A stretch of 64,000 nucleotides of DNA, taken from assembly GCF_036639115.1 (NCBI RefSeq), contig NZ_JAVWJH010000004.1, positions 124,001 through 188,000 of the forward strand, given 5' to 3'. A program made the position numbers and the translations under genes. Shown one piece after another: positions 54,824 through 63,838 of this stretch. The notes under the pieces were generated by a model. The model was not told where the DNA came from, made no database searches, and worked only from the letters and a program-made list of their open reading frames with translations. This DNA comes from Peptostreptococcus sp036639115 (GTDB taxonomy: Bacteria > Bacillota > Clostridia > Peptostreptococcales > Peptostreptococcaceae). Position 1 is the stretch's first letter, and each line of letters opens with the position of its first letter.

Positions 54824-56278
54824 ATGACAACGTTTTTAATCGGACTAGTTATGTTAGTTGTTGGTGGCTCTCTATATGGTAGATTTACTGAAAAAGTATT
54901 TGCACCAGATGATAGACCAACTCCAGCAACAAGCATAAACGATGGTGTAGATTACGTTCCTATGAAACAACGTAAAAACGCACTAATCGAATTATTAAAT
55001 ATAGCAGGTACTGGACCAATACTTGGACCAATACAGGGTATATTATTTGGACCTATTGCATTTATTCTTATTCCAATAGGTTGTGTATTAGGTGGAGCAG
55101 TACATGATTATTTCTGCGGAATGATCTCTGTCAGAAGTAATGGTAAGCAGATGCCAGCACTAATAAATGATCACTTAGGTGGTAAAGTTTATAAGGTATA
55201 TAATGTTTTTGTTATAGCTCTTATGATACTAGTTGGTGCAGTATTTATATATACTCCTGGCGATCTTATAGTTATAAACTTGTTAAAGCAAGAATCAGTT
55301 GTGGGTAATCCTGTAGTTTGGATAGTGTATGGATGTATATTTGCATACTACTTAGCTGCTACTCTTTTCCCAATTGATAAAATAATCGGTAAGGTTTATC
55401 CAATATTTGGTATTATATTATTACTTTCATCAGTTGGTATATTTATTGGATTATTTGTAAATGGATACCAATTAGAAAACTTGAGCATGTCAAATTGGAT
55501 GGGATCACATCCAGGAGGAGTTCCACTTTTACCAGTATTCTTTGTTACAGTAGCTTGTGGTATAGTATCTGGATTCCATTCAACTCAGGCAACTTTAATA
55601 GGTAGATCAGTAACAAGTGAAAGAGAAGGTAGAAAAACTTTCTATGATATGATGATATTTGAAGGATTAATAGCAATGATATGGGCAGCAGCAGCTATGG
55701 GACTATACAATAAGGGTATAGCACCAGATCTAGTTGGAAAGCCAGCAGTAATAGGACTAGTAGCTAATGATATGTTAGGTACAATTGGTGGACTAATAGC
55801 TATAATAGGTGTTATTGTATTACCTATTACTTCAGGAGATACATCTCTACGTGCAGCTAGATTAATGGTAGCAGATGCTATAGGATATGATCAGACAAAG
55901 GCTAAGAACAGAGTAATCTTATCTACATTTATATTTATACCAGTTGCAGCAATACTAGTATTTGCAAAGGTAAATGCAGAAGGATTTAATGTTTTATGGC
56001 AGTATTTTGCATGGGCAAATCAGACAATAGCAATATTTGCATTTGCTATGATTTCTATGTATCTATACAAACTTAAGAAAAATTATATTATAGCTTTGAT
56101 ACCAGGAATGTTCTATACTTATGTTATAGTAGCCTATCTATTAGGAGCAAAAATTGGATTTAATCTTCCTCAAAATATTGCAAATGTAGTTGGTGTTGTT
56201 TTGGCAATTGTATATGGAGCAGCAATAGTAAACAGTGGAAAGAAAGCTTTATCTAGCGTAGAAAAGTTAAGTGCTTAG
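54824..56278 (+). CDS. cstA: CstA-family carbon starvation / pyruvate or peptide transporter
   Basis: Polytopic membrane transporter. The 484-residue short form found in Firmicutes has about 12 or more helices. It has the family blocks TPATSINDGVDYVPM, NIAGTGPILGPIQG (conserved, near 60-75), GAVHDYFCGMISVRSNG, GFHSTQATLIGRSV and PITSGDTSLRAARLM. E. coli homologues transport peptides or pyruvate; the substrate here is open. ATG 54824 follows CGGAGG. Confidence 0.93.
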   Translation: MTTFLIGLVMLVVGGSLYGRFTEKVFAPDDRPTPATSINDGVDYVPMKQRKNALIELLNIAGTGPILGPIQGILFGPIAFILIPIGCVLGGAVHDYFCGMISVRSNGKQMPALINDHLGGKVYKVYNVFVIALMILVGAVFIYTPGDLIVINLLKQESVVGNPVVWIVYGCIFAYYLAATLFPIDKIIGKVYPIFGIILLLSSVGIFIGLFVNGYQLENLSMSNWMGSHPGGVPLLPVFFVTVACGIVSGFHSTQATLIGRSVTSEREGRKTFYDMMIFEGLIAMIWAAAAMGLYNKGIAPDLVGKPAVIGLVANDMLGTIGGLIAIIGVIVLPITSGDTSLRAARLMVADAIGYDQTKAKNRVILSTFIFIPVAAILVFAKVNAEGFNVLWQYFAWANQTIAIFAFAMISMYLYKLKKNYIIALIPGMFYTYVIVAYLLGAKIGFNLPQNIANVVGVVLAIVYGAAIVNSGKKALSSVEKLSA

Positions 56279-56317
56279 TAATAACTTATCTTAAAATTTA
56301 GATAATCAGTATAAAAT

Positions 56318-56349
56318 AAAAACAGAGCAGTATACTGCTCTGTTTTTTA
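56318..56349. terminator. Convergent terminator after cstA
   Basis: A palindromic stem (AACAGAGCAGTA/TACTGCTCTGTT) runs into a T tract. Confidence 0.9.
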
Positions 56350-56377
56350 TATTTATATATTGCTGTTAATTAAACAT

Positions 56378-56896
56378 TTATGATTTTTTATTTAATTTCT
56401 TCCATTTTCTTATCTTAGTTCGAAATGTTTTGAAAGGGGCAACAGTATTTATATGGATCCACTTCCAAATAGGCCATTTAGATGGTGTAGAAGAGGCCCA
56501 TTGTCTGGAGTCAGGTACAAAAAGGTCATCGTTTGAAAGAGAATTGATCCAATCAATTAGACTATCAAGATCTTTATTAAACAAATTTTTTAGTTCCTCA
56601 AGTTTGTAATTTTCATATTGTCTATAAAAATCATTATATAGTTCTCCTAATTTGTTCCATTTATACTCTGGAGTTGGAGTGATTACTTTATTTCCAATTT
56701 TTTCTTGACTCTCCCAGAATTGAATCAGATTGATCCAGCCTAATTGATAAGCAATCATTTGAAAAGGTGATCTATCTACGCCTTCAATTATTTTGTGAAG
56801 ATCTTTTTCTTCTATATCATCAAATTCTCCAATAAACAATTTGGAGGTTTTTTTAATTTCTTCTATTAAATCAGTTTTATTTTCATATTCTCTCAT
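56378..56896 (-). CDS. ClbS/DfsB-family four-helix protein
   Basis: A 172-residue DinB-like four-helix-bundle protein. It begins MREYENKTDLIEEIKKTSKLF and has MIAYQLGWINLIQFWE, ending WPIWKWIHINTVAPFKTFRTKIRKW. These are hallmarks of the ClbS/DfsB (DUF1706) family. Clostridial relatives are widespread without a known substrate; E. coli ClbS protects DNA from the genotoxin colibactin. The start at 56896 follows AAAGGAGAAA. It is monocistronic and convergent with cstA. Confidence 0.85.
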   Translation of the reverse strand: MREYENKTDLIEEIKKTSKLFIGEFDDIEEKDLHKIIEGVDRSPFQMIAYQLGWINLIQFWESQEKIGNKVITPTPEYKWNKLGELYNDFYRQYENYKLEELKNLFNKDLDSLIDWINSLSNDDLFVPDSRQWASSTPSKWPIWKWIHINTVAPFKTFRTKIRKWKKLNKKS

Positions 56897-57371
56897 ATAT
56901 TTCTCCTTTTTTATTTCATTTAAATATACTTAGATACATATCTATATGGTAATATTAAAATTTTTATACCCTTATAGATTTGCATTTTTAGATTTATTTA
57001 TGATGAGTAATGTCAGAATTATAAAGTTATAGCTAAGAAGCCTTTGAGCACGCTATAGATTATAAATGCAAGAAAAGACTACTTGTCTGAATAATTATAT
57101 ATAAAAAGAGCTTTTATGTCAATTATAAATACTAAGAAAAAGTTATAGTTAATTAAAAATATAGTTAATGGATAAAGATCTATCAAATTAATTATATATC
57201 CAATAAGAAATTAATAAATTTCTTGTTAATTTTAGAGAATAAATAATACATGACAAAACTGATAAGTGTTTAAACAATTCCAACAAAAAGTCTTTTGTAT
57301 ACATAGCTTGTTAAGGCTTGATTTTTAGAGTAAAATATACAGTACAGATGAATTTCATATGAGGTGTAAAA
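56897..57371. other. Divergent AT-rich intergenic region
   Basis: Separates the ClbS/DfsB-like gene from the orphan gene at 57372. No clear hairpin, no promoter pair I trust and no coding frame were found. Confidence 0.35.
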
Positions 57372-58361
57372 ATGAGTTTAGATAGAGTAGGATATAAAAT
57401 AGATAGTACAATAAAGGATGCTTACAGGGCATCTTTTCAAACTGTAGATAATGAAATATACTATTTGATGTTGATTTGTACAAAAGTATTGTACTGCAAT
57501 AAAGGACATAGAAAAATAACAGTAGATATTGATAGATTATATGATGAATTTGTATACTTTAGATACTATAGCAAAATGAGTGATGATTATTTGCTTAATT
57601 TTTTTATGCCACTGATGGTGGTCAGTAGAAGTTTTGAAAATTATGAAGAAGAGGCATTGAGCCTGATTGAAAAATTATGTAAGTTTTATAATTTGCCTAA
57701 TAAAAAATATGACTATACAATGGATCTTCTTTGCTATGACATTGTATTTAGAAAACTTTTATTATCAGATACTGCTATGATAGAAATTTTGTATGAAATA
57801 AAAGACAAGTTAATAGAATTTAACCCTTATAAATTAAATAAAAAAGAAAATATAAAATTTCAGATAAGAAAAATAAAATACATAGAGAATATACACAAGT
57901 GTATAGACCATTACGAAATTGAAAAAAAAGAATCTTTCTTTGAGTCAGAAATAAAATTGATTGATATATTGCAATGTGCATATGATGTTGAAGATGTGGA
58001 TAAAAGCTTGGAAAATATGGATTGTGGATCTATAAGTGTTTATAATTTTATTAAAAAGGTATCTGAATCAAAAGGTTCTGACAGCTTAGAAATAAAAAAT
58101 GAAAAGTTTATAGATGCAATGGGAGATTATTTGATTAAAATAAGAAATATAGAAGTTAATACAAAAAAGTATAACGCATCTTCTAATCCAAAGTCTTTTT
58201 TAAATATGAATATAGGTGATGAATTTGTTGATCCGATATTGAATCAAGCTAAAATTCTTTATAAAGATATAGAAAAAGAAGACGGTGAAGATAAATATAT
58301 CATAGAGGTATCTACAAAAACGGGAAATTATAAATTTAGATACCCTAAAAATAAGAAGTAA
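57372..58361 (+). CDS. Orphan cytosolic protein, unknown
   Basis: A 329-residue soluble, mostly helical protein with no family I recognise. Visible: a helical region 10-200 rich in Tyr and Lys (YRASFQTVDNEIYYLMLICTKVLYC) and a C-terminal segment near 285-325 (LNMNIGDEFVDPILNQAKILY then TGNYKFRYP). The latter could be a small beta domain. No signal peptide or transmembrane helix. ATG 57372 follows GAGGTG. It precedes a B12/radical SAM gene by about 118 bases. Confidence 0.55.
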   Translation: MSLDRVGYKIDSTIKDAYRASFQTVDNEIYYLMLICTKVLYCNKGHRKITVDIDRLYDEFVYFRYYSKMSDDYLLNFFMPLMVVSRSFENYEEEALSLIEKLCKFYNLPNKKYDYTMDLLCYDIVFRKLLLSDTAMIEILYEIKDKLIEFNPYKLNKKENIKFQIRKIKYIENIHKCIDHYEIEKKESFFESEIKLIDILQCAYDVEDVDKSLENMDCGSISVYNFIKKVSESKGSDSLEIKNEKFIDAMGDYLIKIRNIEVNTKKYNASSNPKSFLNMNIGDEFVDPILNQAKILYKDIEKEDGEDKYIIEVSTKTGNYKFRYPKNKK

Positions 58362-58418
58362 CAATGGAAAGTAAATATAAGAAGTAACATTAGAAAATAA
58401 ATATAAGAAATAGTAGTG
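58351..58418. repeat. 26 bp tandem repeat across a stop codon
   Basis: ATAAGAAGTAACAATGGAAA plus GTAAAT (58351-58376) recurs at 58377-58402 and partly at 58403. The first copy overlaps the last codons and stop of the orphan gene. Confidence 0.8.
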
Positions 58419-58479
58419 TAAGACACAACTGTTATTTTTAATAGATAACAGTTTGCTTATAAATTTGAATGGAGAAATT

Positions 58480-60499
58480 ATGAAAGTATTGCTTACAACG
58501 TTGAATTCGAAGTTTATACATACGAATTTGGCAATTAGATATATTAGAGAGTATTCTAGATATTTAGAGGGTGAAGACTATAAACTTTTTATGAAGGAAT
58601 ACACAATCAACAATAGCATAGACTATATTATGAAAGATATATATCAGTTAGACGTAGATGTATTGGTATTTTCTGTATATATTTGGAATGTGGAAGATAT
58701 AGTGAGATTATGTGAAAATATAAAAAAAGTTAGACCAAATATAAAAATTGTTTTGGGTGGACCAGAAGTTAGTTATGATTGTGAAAATGCTATGAGCAAG
58801 TATCCATTTGTAGATTATATATTGTATGGAGAAGGTGAGAGAGTCTATAGAGATTTGATGCTGAGCTTGATGGGCAAAATGAGACGGGAAGATCTAAGAG
58901 GAGTTGCCTATAGAAACAATAATCAAGTTGTAGTAAATCAAGCAATGCCACTAATCGCTGATTTGGATGAAATACCGAGCCCATATGAGCATATAGACAA
59001 GAGTGAGTATGAAAACAAAATAGTATATTTTGAATCATCAAGAGGCTGCCCATTTAACTGCCAATACTGTCTATCTTCAGCAATAAAAGGATTGCGATAT
59101 TTTAGTGTTGCTAGAATAAAAAGAGATCTTAAAAATCTAATAGATGCTAGAGTATCTCAAATTAAATTTATAGATAGAACTTTTAATGCAAATAGAGAAA
59201 TAGCAAAAGATGTAATGAATTTTCTCATGGAAAATGATAACGGGTATACAACTTATCATTTTGAAGTTACTGCACATTTAATAGATGACGACATGCTAGA
59301 CTTTTTAAAAGATTGTAAACCAGGACTTTTTCAGTTTGAAATAGGAGTTCAATCAACAAATGATAAAACACTTGAAGCTGTTGGCAGAAAAGATGACTTT
59401 GAAAGATTGACTAAAGTAGTGAATACGATATCAGAATATAGAAATATTCATCAACACTTGGATCTTATAGCGGGACTTCCATATGAAAATTATGATAGAT
59501 TTGGGTATTCTTTTGACGATGTATTTGCTCTCAAATCAGAATGTTTACAGTTGGGTTTTCTTAAAATGATCAAGGGTACAGGTATTAGAAATGAGGCAGA
59601 TATACATGATTATATCTATAAAGACTATCCTCCATATGAGATTCTTGCAAATAAATATATCTCTTATGGAGAAATATTGAGGCTAAAAGATATAGAGGAA
59701 ATACTAGAAACATACTACAATTCAGGTAATTTTTTGTTATCTACAGACTATATAATTGATAGATATTATGATAGACCTTTCAAGTTTTTTGAAGAATTTG
59801 CAAGCTACTTTAATAAAAGTGCTTATTTTGATGTAGCTAATTCCAAAAATAAATTGTATGAAATATTTTTGAATTTTGTATTAGACTCAGTAATTGGTAA
59901 AAAACAAATAAAGCAAAAAGTGTTAAAAGAAGACAAAAAAATTAAAGAGAATTTTAGTATAAATTTAGATATGGATGATAAAATCAATCAAGAGAATCAA
60001 GAGAATCAAGAGAATCAAGAGAATCAAGAGAATCAAGAGAATCAAGAGANNNNNNNNNNNNNNNNNNNNNNNNNNNNNNNNNNNNNNNNNNNNNNNNNNN
60101 NNNNNNNNNNNNNNNNNNNNNNNNNNNNNNNNNNNNNNNNNNNNNNNNNATCAAGAATTGGAAATTTTTAGAGATATACTGAAATTTGATTATGTGTCTT
60201 TGGGAAGAAGCGCATCTATACCGAAATTCTTTAATAGAATAGATGTAGATGATTTTAAAAACAGGGGACATCAATTCTTGAAAGATGAAGAAAATCAAAA
60301 GGTATATACTCCAGAACATTTTGGAGAAGCTGCAAAAAATATTGTAAGGTATGTGCAGTTTGAAGAGTTTAGATATAATGTAATTGATTTGAAAAATGAT
60401 ATTGCTAGCAATGTAGAAAAACTTCAAAATACGGTGCTTTTCTATTATGATATTGATAAAATATTTGAAAAATCAAAGTCATATAGAGTAAAAATATAA
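58480..60499 (+). CDS. B12-binding radical SAM protein, DUF4080 C-terminus (contains assembly gap)
   Basis: A cobalamin-binding domain (about 1-140, with VLGGPEVSYD and YGEGE) precedes a radical SAM core with Cys190-x3-Cys194-x2-Cys197 (CPFNCQYC). A C-terminal DUF4080-type part follows. A (Gln-Glu-Asn) repeat encoded by a 9-bp tandem repeat sits between the core and the last 115 residues, and the repeat runs into a 100-N gap. The flanks join in frame if the true gap is a multiple of three, and the sequence after it (FDYVSLGRSASIPKFF) continues the DUF4080 pattern. I therefore treat it as one gene. ATG 58480 follows GGAG. The reaction is unknown. Confidence 0.85.
59986..60048. repeat. 9 bp coding tandem repeat (Asn-Gln-Glu), 7 copies before the gap
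   Basis: AATCAAGAG is repeated seven times without error and continues into the gap. The sequence after the gap starts with the remainder of another unit. Confidence 0.97.
60050..60149. other. Assembly gap (100 N)
   Basis: Exactly 100 N, a conventional placeholder of unknown true length, sits in the middle of the 9-bp repeat. Confidence 0.99.
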
Positions 60500-60607
60500 A
60501 AAATAAATGTAAAAAATGATGTTACAGTTATATGTTGTTTGGGTATACTCATATTAGCCTAGACTTCATTTAATGAGATAGACTATAAATTGAAAGAAGG
60601 AAATTAT

Positions 60608-61741
60608 ATGAAAAGTAAAATTGAAAAGTATATATTAGATAAATCTGAAGAATTAGTATTTATCACAATAGAAAAGAATAGTGAGATAGAGCTTGAAGGA
60701 TATAGCATACCAGAAACTGGATTGAAGGTACCTATTAAAAGTGATGTCTTGGTAAAAAATATCAAGGATAATACAGCGCAAGAATCATTGAATATGATGT
60801 CTATGATAGACGCAATGCTTTACATTGAAGGCATAGACTCGAATTTTGCCCTTAATAGTGAATATGATAAGTTTATAGATGCTTTTATTGAAAAGGTGAA
60901 ATTTGATTGTTTACCATACTTGGGTTATATGTCAAATAAGAGTTATCAAGAAGGTGAAATTAGAGATGCTCTTGTCTATATCAAATCATTTTTAAGAAGA
61001 AGTCCAGATGACGTAATGGCACTATATCAATACTCAATAATATGTCAAGAGTTGGCTTTGAGATATCAAAAGGATGAAGATTTGCAGGCTACAAATGATT
61101 TTTTAATGGAAGCGTTAACGAGTTTAGAGCATATATTAGATATAGATAATGAATTTTCATTGGCGTATTATCAGTTAGGTTTTCATTATTCAAATCAAAA
61201 TCAATTTATTAAGGCAAAGTATATTTGGGAAAGAGCTTTAGAACTGGGAATTGATGAAGAAATGGTAGCAGAAATTCAAGAAAATCTTAGCAATATAGAT
61301 TTTAAAGTGAGATACGAAGAAGGATATAATTTGGTATTTCAGGGAAAGGCAGAGGAGGGCTTAGAAAAGCTACTTCCAATAGAGGAACAACATCCTGATT
61401 GGTGGAATCTGCTATTTATTATTAGTCTAGCATACAAGTCATTAGGTGAAGTTGGAGAGGCAAAAAAATATCTAGAAAAGATACTTATAATTAGACCTAC
61501 ACAGGTGGATACCCTAGTGGAAATGGCTCTTTGTCTTGCTGAAGAAGGAAATATTGAAGGTGCTATAACTTACTTGTCAAAAGCTGCAAAGATAAGAAAG
61601 GATGACCCAGAAATTCTTTGTAATTTGGGTATGGCATATCTAAATAATGGAGATCACGATGACGCAAAATATTATATAGAAAGAGCGTATGAAATTGATC
61701 CAATGGATGAGGTAACGATAGCTTGTATGAAACAGCTATAA
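60608..61741 (+). CDS. Tetratricopeptide-repeat protein
   Basis: A 377-residue soluble protein. The N-terminal 120 residues are unrecognised. From about 125 a series of TPR units follows, such as GEIRDALVYIKSFLRRSPDD, EFSLAYYQLGFHYSNQNQ, GEVGEAKKYLEKILIIRPTQ and GDHDDAKYYIERAYEIDPMD. TPRs mediate protein contacts, so it is probably an adaptor. ATG 60608 follows AAGAAGGAAA; a TTG at 60590 is an alternative. It is followed 34 bases later by the ccdA-tlpA fusion. Confidence 0.8.
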   Translation: MKSKIEKYILDKSEELVFITIEKNSEIELEGYSIPETGLKVPIKSDVLVKNIKDNTAQESLNMMSMIDAMLYIEGIDSNFALNSEYDKFIDAFIEKVKFDCLPYLGYMSNKSYQEGEIRDALVYIKSFLRRSPDDVMALYQYSIICQELALRYQKDEDLQATNDFLMEALTSLEHILDIDNEFSLAYYQLGFHYSNQNQFIKAKYIWERALELGIDEEMVAEIQENLSNIDFKVRYEEGYNLVFQGKAEEGLEKLLPIEEQHPDWWNLLFIISLAYKSLGEVGEAKKYLEKILIIRPTQVDTLVEMALCLAEEGNIEGAITYLSKAAKIRKDDPEILCNLGMAYLNNGDHDDAKYYIERAYEIDPMDEVTIACMKQL

Positions 61742-61775
61742 AAGTGTAGTTCTCTTATAAGTAAGATGAGAGGAT

Positions 61776-63074
61776 GTGGTTGCTATAAATTCATTAGGAC
61801 TTGCAAGTAGTATTAGCTTTGTAATGGTATTTTTAGAGGGATTGGTGTCGTTTTTTTCACCATGTGTTATTCCATTGATACCTTTATATATGGGCTATTT
61901 GGCAGGTGGTGCCAAAGTAAAAAAAGAAGATGGTAGTGAAACTTACGAAAAAAGGACAGTGATTTTGCATACTGTATTTTTTGTATTGGGAATATCAGCT
62001 GCATTTTTTATATTAGGACTCGGATTTTCATCATTAGGCTCAGCATTTAGGGAATATCGAGATGTTATGGCCAAACTCGGTGGAGTATTGATTATTATAC
62101 TGGGACTAAATCAGATAGGATTATTTAAGATTAAATTTTTAAATAAACAGGTAAAAATAAGCAATAAAACATCAAGCAAAAAAATGAATCCTTTAGTAGC
62201 TTTTGTCATGGGATTTGGATTTAGCTTTGCTTGGACACCTTGTGTGGGACCAGCTTTAGCATCTGTATTAATACTAGCATCAAATGCAAGTAGTGTTTTG
62301 GAAGGTAATTTACTAGTATTTGTATATGCACTTGGATTTTTGATACCATTTATTGTTTTAGGTATTTTTACAGGTCAAACATTGAACTTTATTAAGAAAA
62401 ATCCAAAGATAATGAATGTAATTGTCAAAGTCGGTGGAGTAATATTAGTGGCGATGGGATTGATGCTTCTTTTGGGAACTTTTGAAAGATTTGAATCTTT
62501 ATTTAATGGAGATGGATCTGCACAAAGAGTGGAAGAAAGTATTGAAGAAGCAAAAAAAGATAGTGATAAAAATAAAGCAATAACAGCTGATGATGAGAAA
62601 GAAAAATCACAGAATGAAGCACAAAATTCTGAGCAAAGAGAAAGCATGATTCCGATAAAGCTAAAAGATCAAAATGGAAATATGGTAAATGTGGAAGATT
62701 TTAAGGGGAAAGTTGTATTTATAAACTTTTTTGCAACTTGGTGTCCACCTTGTAAGGAAGAAATTCCAGACATAGAAAATCTATACAAGGATAATGGCTA
62801 CAATCAAAACGATGTAGTAGTAATAGGTATAGCGGCTCCAAATCAAGGTAGGGAGCAGGATGAAGAGGGTGTAAAAAACTTTATAAAAGAGTATAATATT
62901 ACATACCCGGTATTGATGGATACGAGCGGAGAAATATTTAATCAATATGGTGCGTATTCACTTCCAACAACATTTTTGATTGATAAGGAAAGTAAAGTTT
63001 ATGGCTATGTATCAGGAGCAATTCCAAGGGATACGATGGATAAAGCTATAAGTGACACTAAAAATTTAAAATAG
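61776..63074 (+). CDS. CcdA-TlpA fusion: membrane thiol-electron carrier with extracytoplasmic thioredoxin domain
   Basis: A 432-residue protein. Residues 1-235 form a CcdA/DsbD-beta-type domain with six helices and reactive cysteines in FSPCVIPLIPLYMGYL and WTPCVGPAL. An acidic, Lys-rich linker (about 240-285) leads to a TlpA/ResA-like thioredoxin domain with Cys323-Pro-Pro-Cys326 (TWCPPCKEEIPD) and the cis-Pro in SLPTTF. It would carry electrons from cytosolic thioredoxin across the membrane to external disulfides. GTG 61776 is close to GAGAGGA, so the start is uncertain; no better start is seen. The upstream TPR gene is 34 bases away. Confidence 0.9.
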   Translation: MVAINSLGLASSISFVMVFLEGLVSFFSPCVIPLIPLYMGYLAGGAKVKKEDGSETYEKRTVILHTVFFVLGISAAFFILGLGFSSLGSAFREYRDVMAKLGGVLIIILGLNQIGLFKIKFLNKQVKISNKTSSKKMNPLVAFVMGFGFSFAWTPCVGPALASVLILASNASSVLEGNLLVFVYALGFLIPFIVLGIFTGQTLNFIKKNPKIMNVIVKVGGVILVAMGLMLLLGTFERFESLFNGDGSAQRVEESIEEAKKDSDKNKAITADDEKEKSQNEAQNSEQRESMIPIKLKDQNGNMVNVEDFKGKVVFINFFATWCPPCKEEIPDIENLYKDNGYNQNDVVVIGIAAPNQGREQDEEGVKNFIKEYNITYPVLMDTSGEIFNQYGAYSLPTTFLIDKESKVYGYVSGAIPRDTMDKAISDTKNLK

Positions 63075-63102
63075 ATAATTTTATAAAAATTCAAAAAAAG
63101 CC

Positions 63103-63131
63103 TTGACACTTCTTTGAAAAGTTATTATAAT
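63103..63131 (+). promoter_or_regulatory. Consensus promoter of the T-box unit
   Basis: TTGACA (63103-63108) and TATAAT (63126-63131) with a 17-base spacer form a perfect sigma-A promoter. Confidence 0.9.
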
Positions 63132-63139
63132 AAAACTCA

Positions 63140-63376
63140 ATCGAATAATTACTGTTGACGAAGAGAGTAGCTCAAATGAATTTTCAGCGAACTAGAGTAT
63201 GGTGTGAGTCTAGTATTGAAGTTTGAAGTGAAAAGAACTTTCGAGGTTGCTGGAAGAAAATAAGTATTTTGGCAGGTTTCCCGCCTTAAGGGTTTAAGAG
63301 GATAGTTTATACTATCAATTGGAGTGGTAACGCGGAATTTTCGTCTCTTGAGCAATTTGCTCAAGGGACTTTTTTT
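63140..63376 (+). promoter_or_regulatory. T-box riboswitch
   Basis: Stem I features include AGAGAGTAGCTC and the distal-loop motif CAGCGAACTAGAGTATGGTG. The antiterminator box GGAGTGGTAACGCGG (63321-63335) follows, then a 12-bp terminator GTCTCTTGAGCA/TGCTCAAGGGAC (63343-63369) with seven T residues. TGGT in the antiterminator bulge predicts a tRNA ending ACCA (discriminator A). The specifier codon lies near GAACTTTCGAG; I cannot decide among Leu, Phe, Asn or Thr codons. Confidence 0.93.
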
Positions 63377-63465
63377 ATACTCAAATTTCTAATAATATAT
63401 ATTATGTATCTTATTAGAGAATTAATTATAAAAATAATTTCGAATATACTTATCATATCAATAAT

Positions 63466-63538
63466 TGTATTATAAACTATCAATAAGAGTGGTAACGCGG
63501 TGATTCGTCTCTTGGATATATATCCAAGGGATTTTTTT
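63466..63538 (+). promoter_or_regulatory. Second T-box antiterminator/terminator module
   Basis: A second copy of the decision region: AACTATCAA, GAGTGGTAACGCGG (63487-63500) and an 11-bp terminator TCTCTTGGATA/TATCCAAGGGA (63508-63531) with seven T residues. No second stem I precedes it. It parallels 63310-63376 closely. Confidence 0.85.
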
Positions 63539-63838
63539 ATTGGGAAAATAAGTGCACATATTTTATCCAGAAAATTAGGAATAATCAAAAAATAAATCTT
63601 TGAAATTAGATATATCTTGCTGATGCAATATTAAGAACTAGATATAAAAATTTGAAATTTATATCTATATTTAAAAAATTGTGAATGTTGTTTTGGATGA
63701 AAACAGTTTGGAAAGAAAAAATAGAATTCTAAAAGGAAAAAAATTGAGAATATTAAAAGCTAAAGTATACTCAAAAAGAAAAACTAAGAAATATTAGACG
63801 GATTATTATAAAACATAAAAATTAATAGGAGGCATAAA

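Noticed and set aside
59975..60499. A separate gene made of Ile-Lys-Arg repeats across the gap, and its antisense frame of Ser-Leu-Asp repeats
   Set aside because: Both are out-of-frame readings of the 9-bp repeat; only the Asn-Gln-Glu frame continues an intact protein on both sides.
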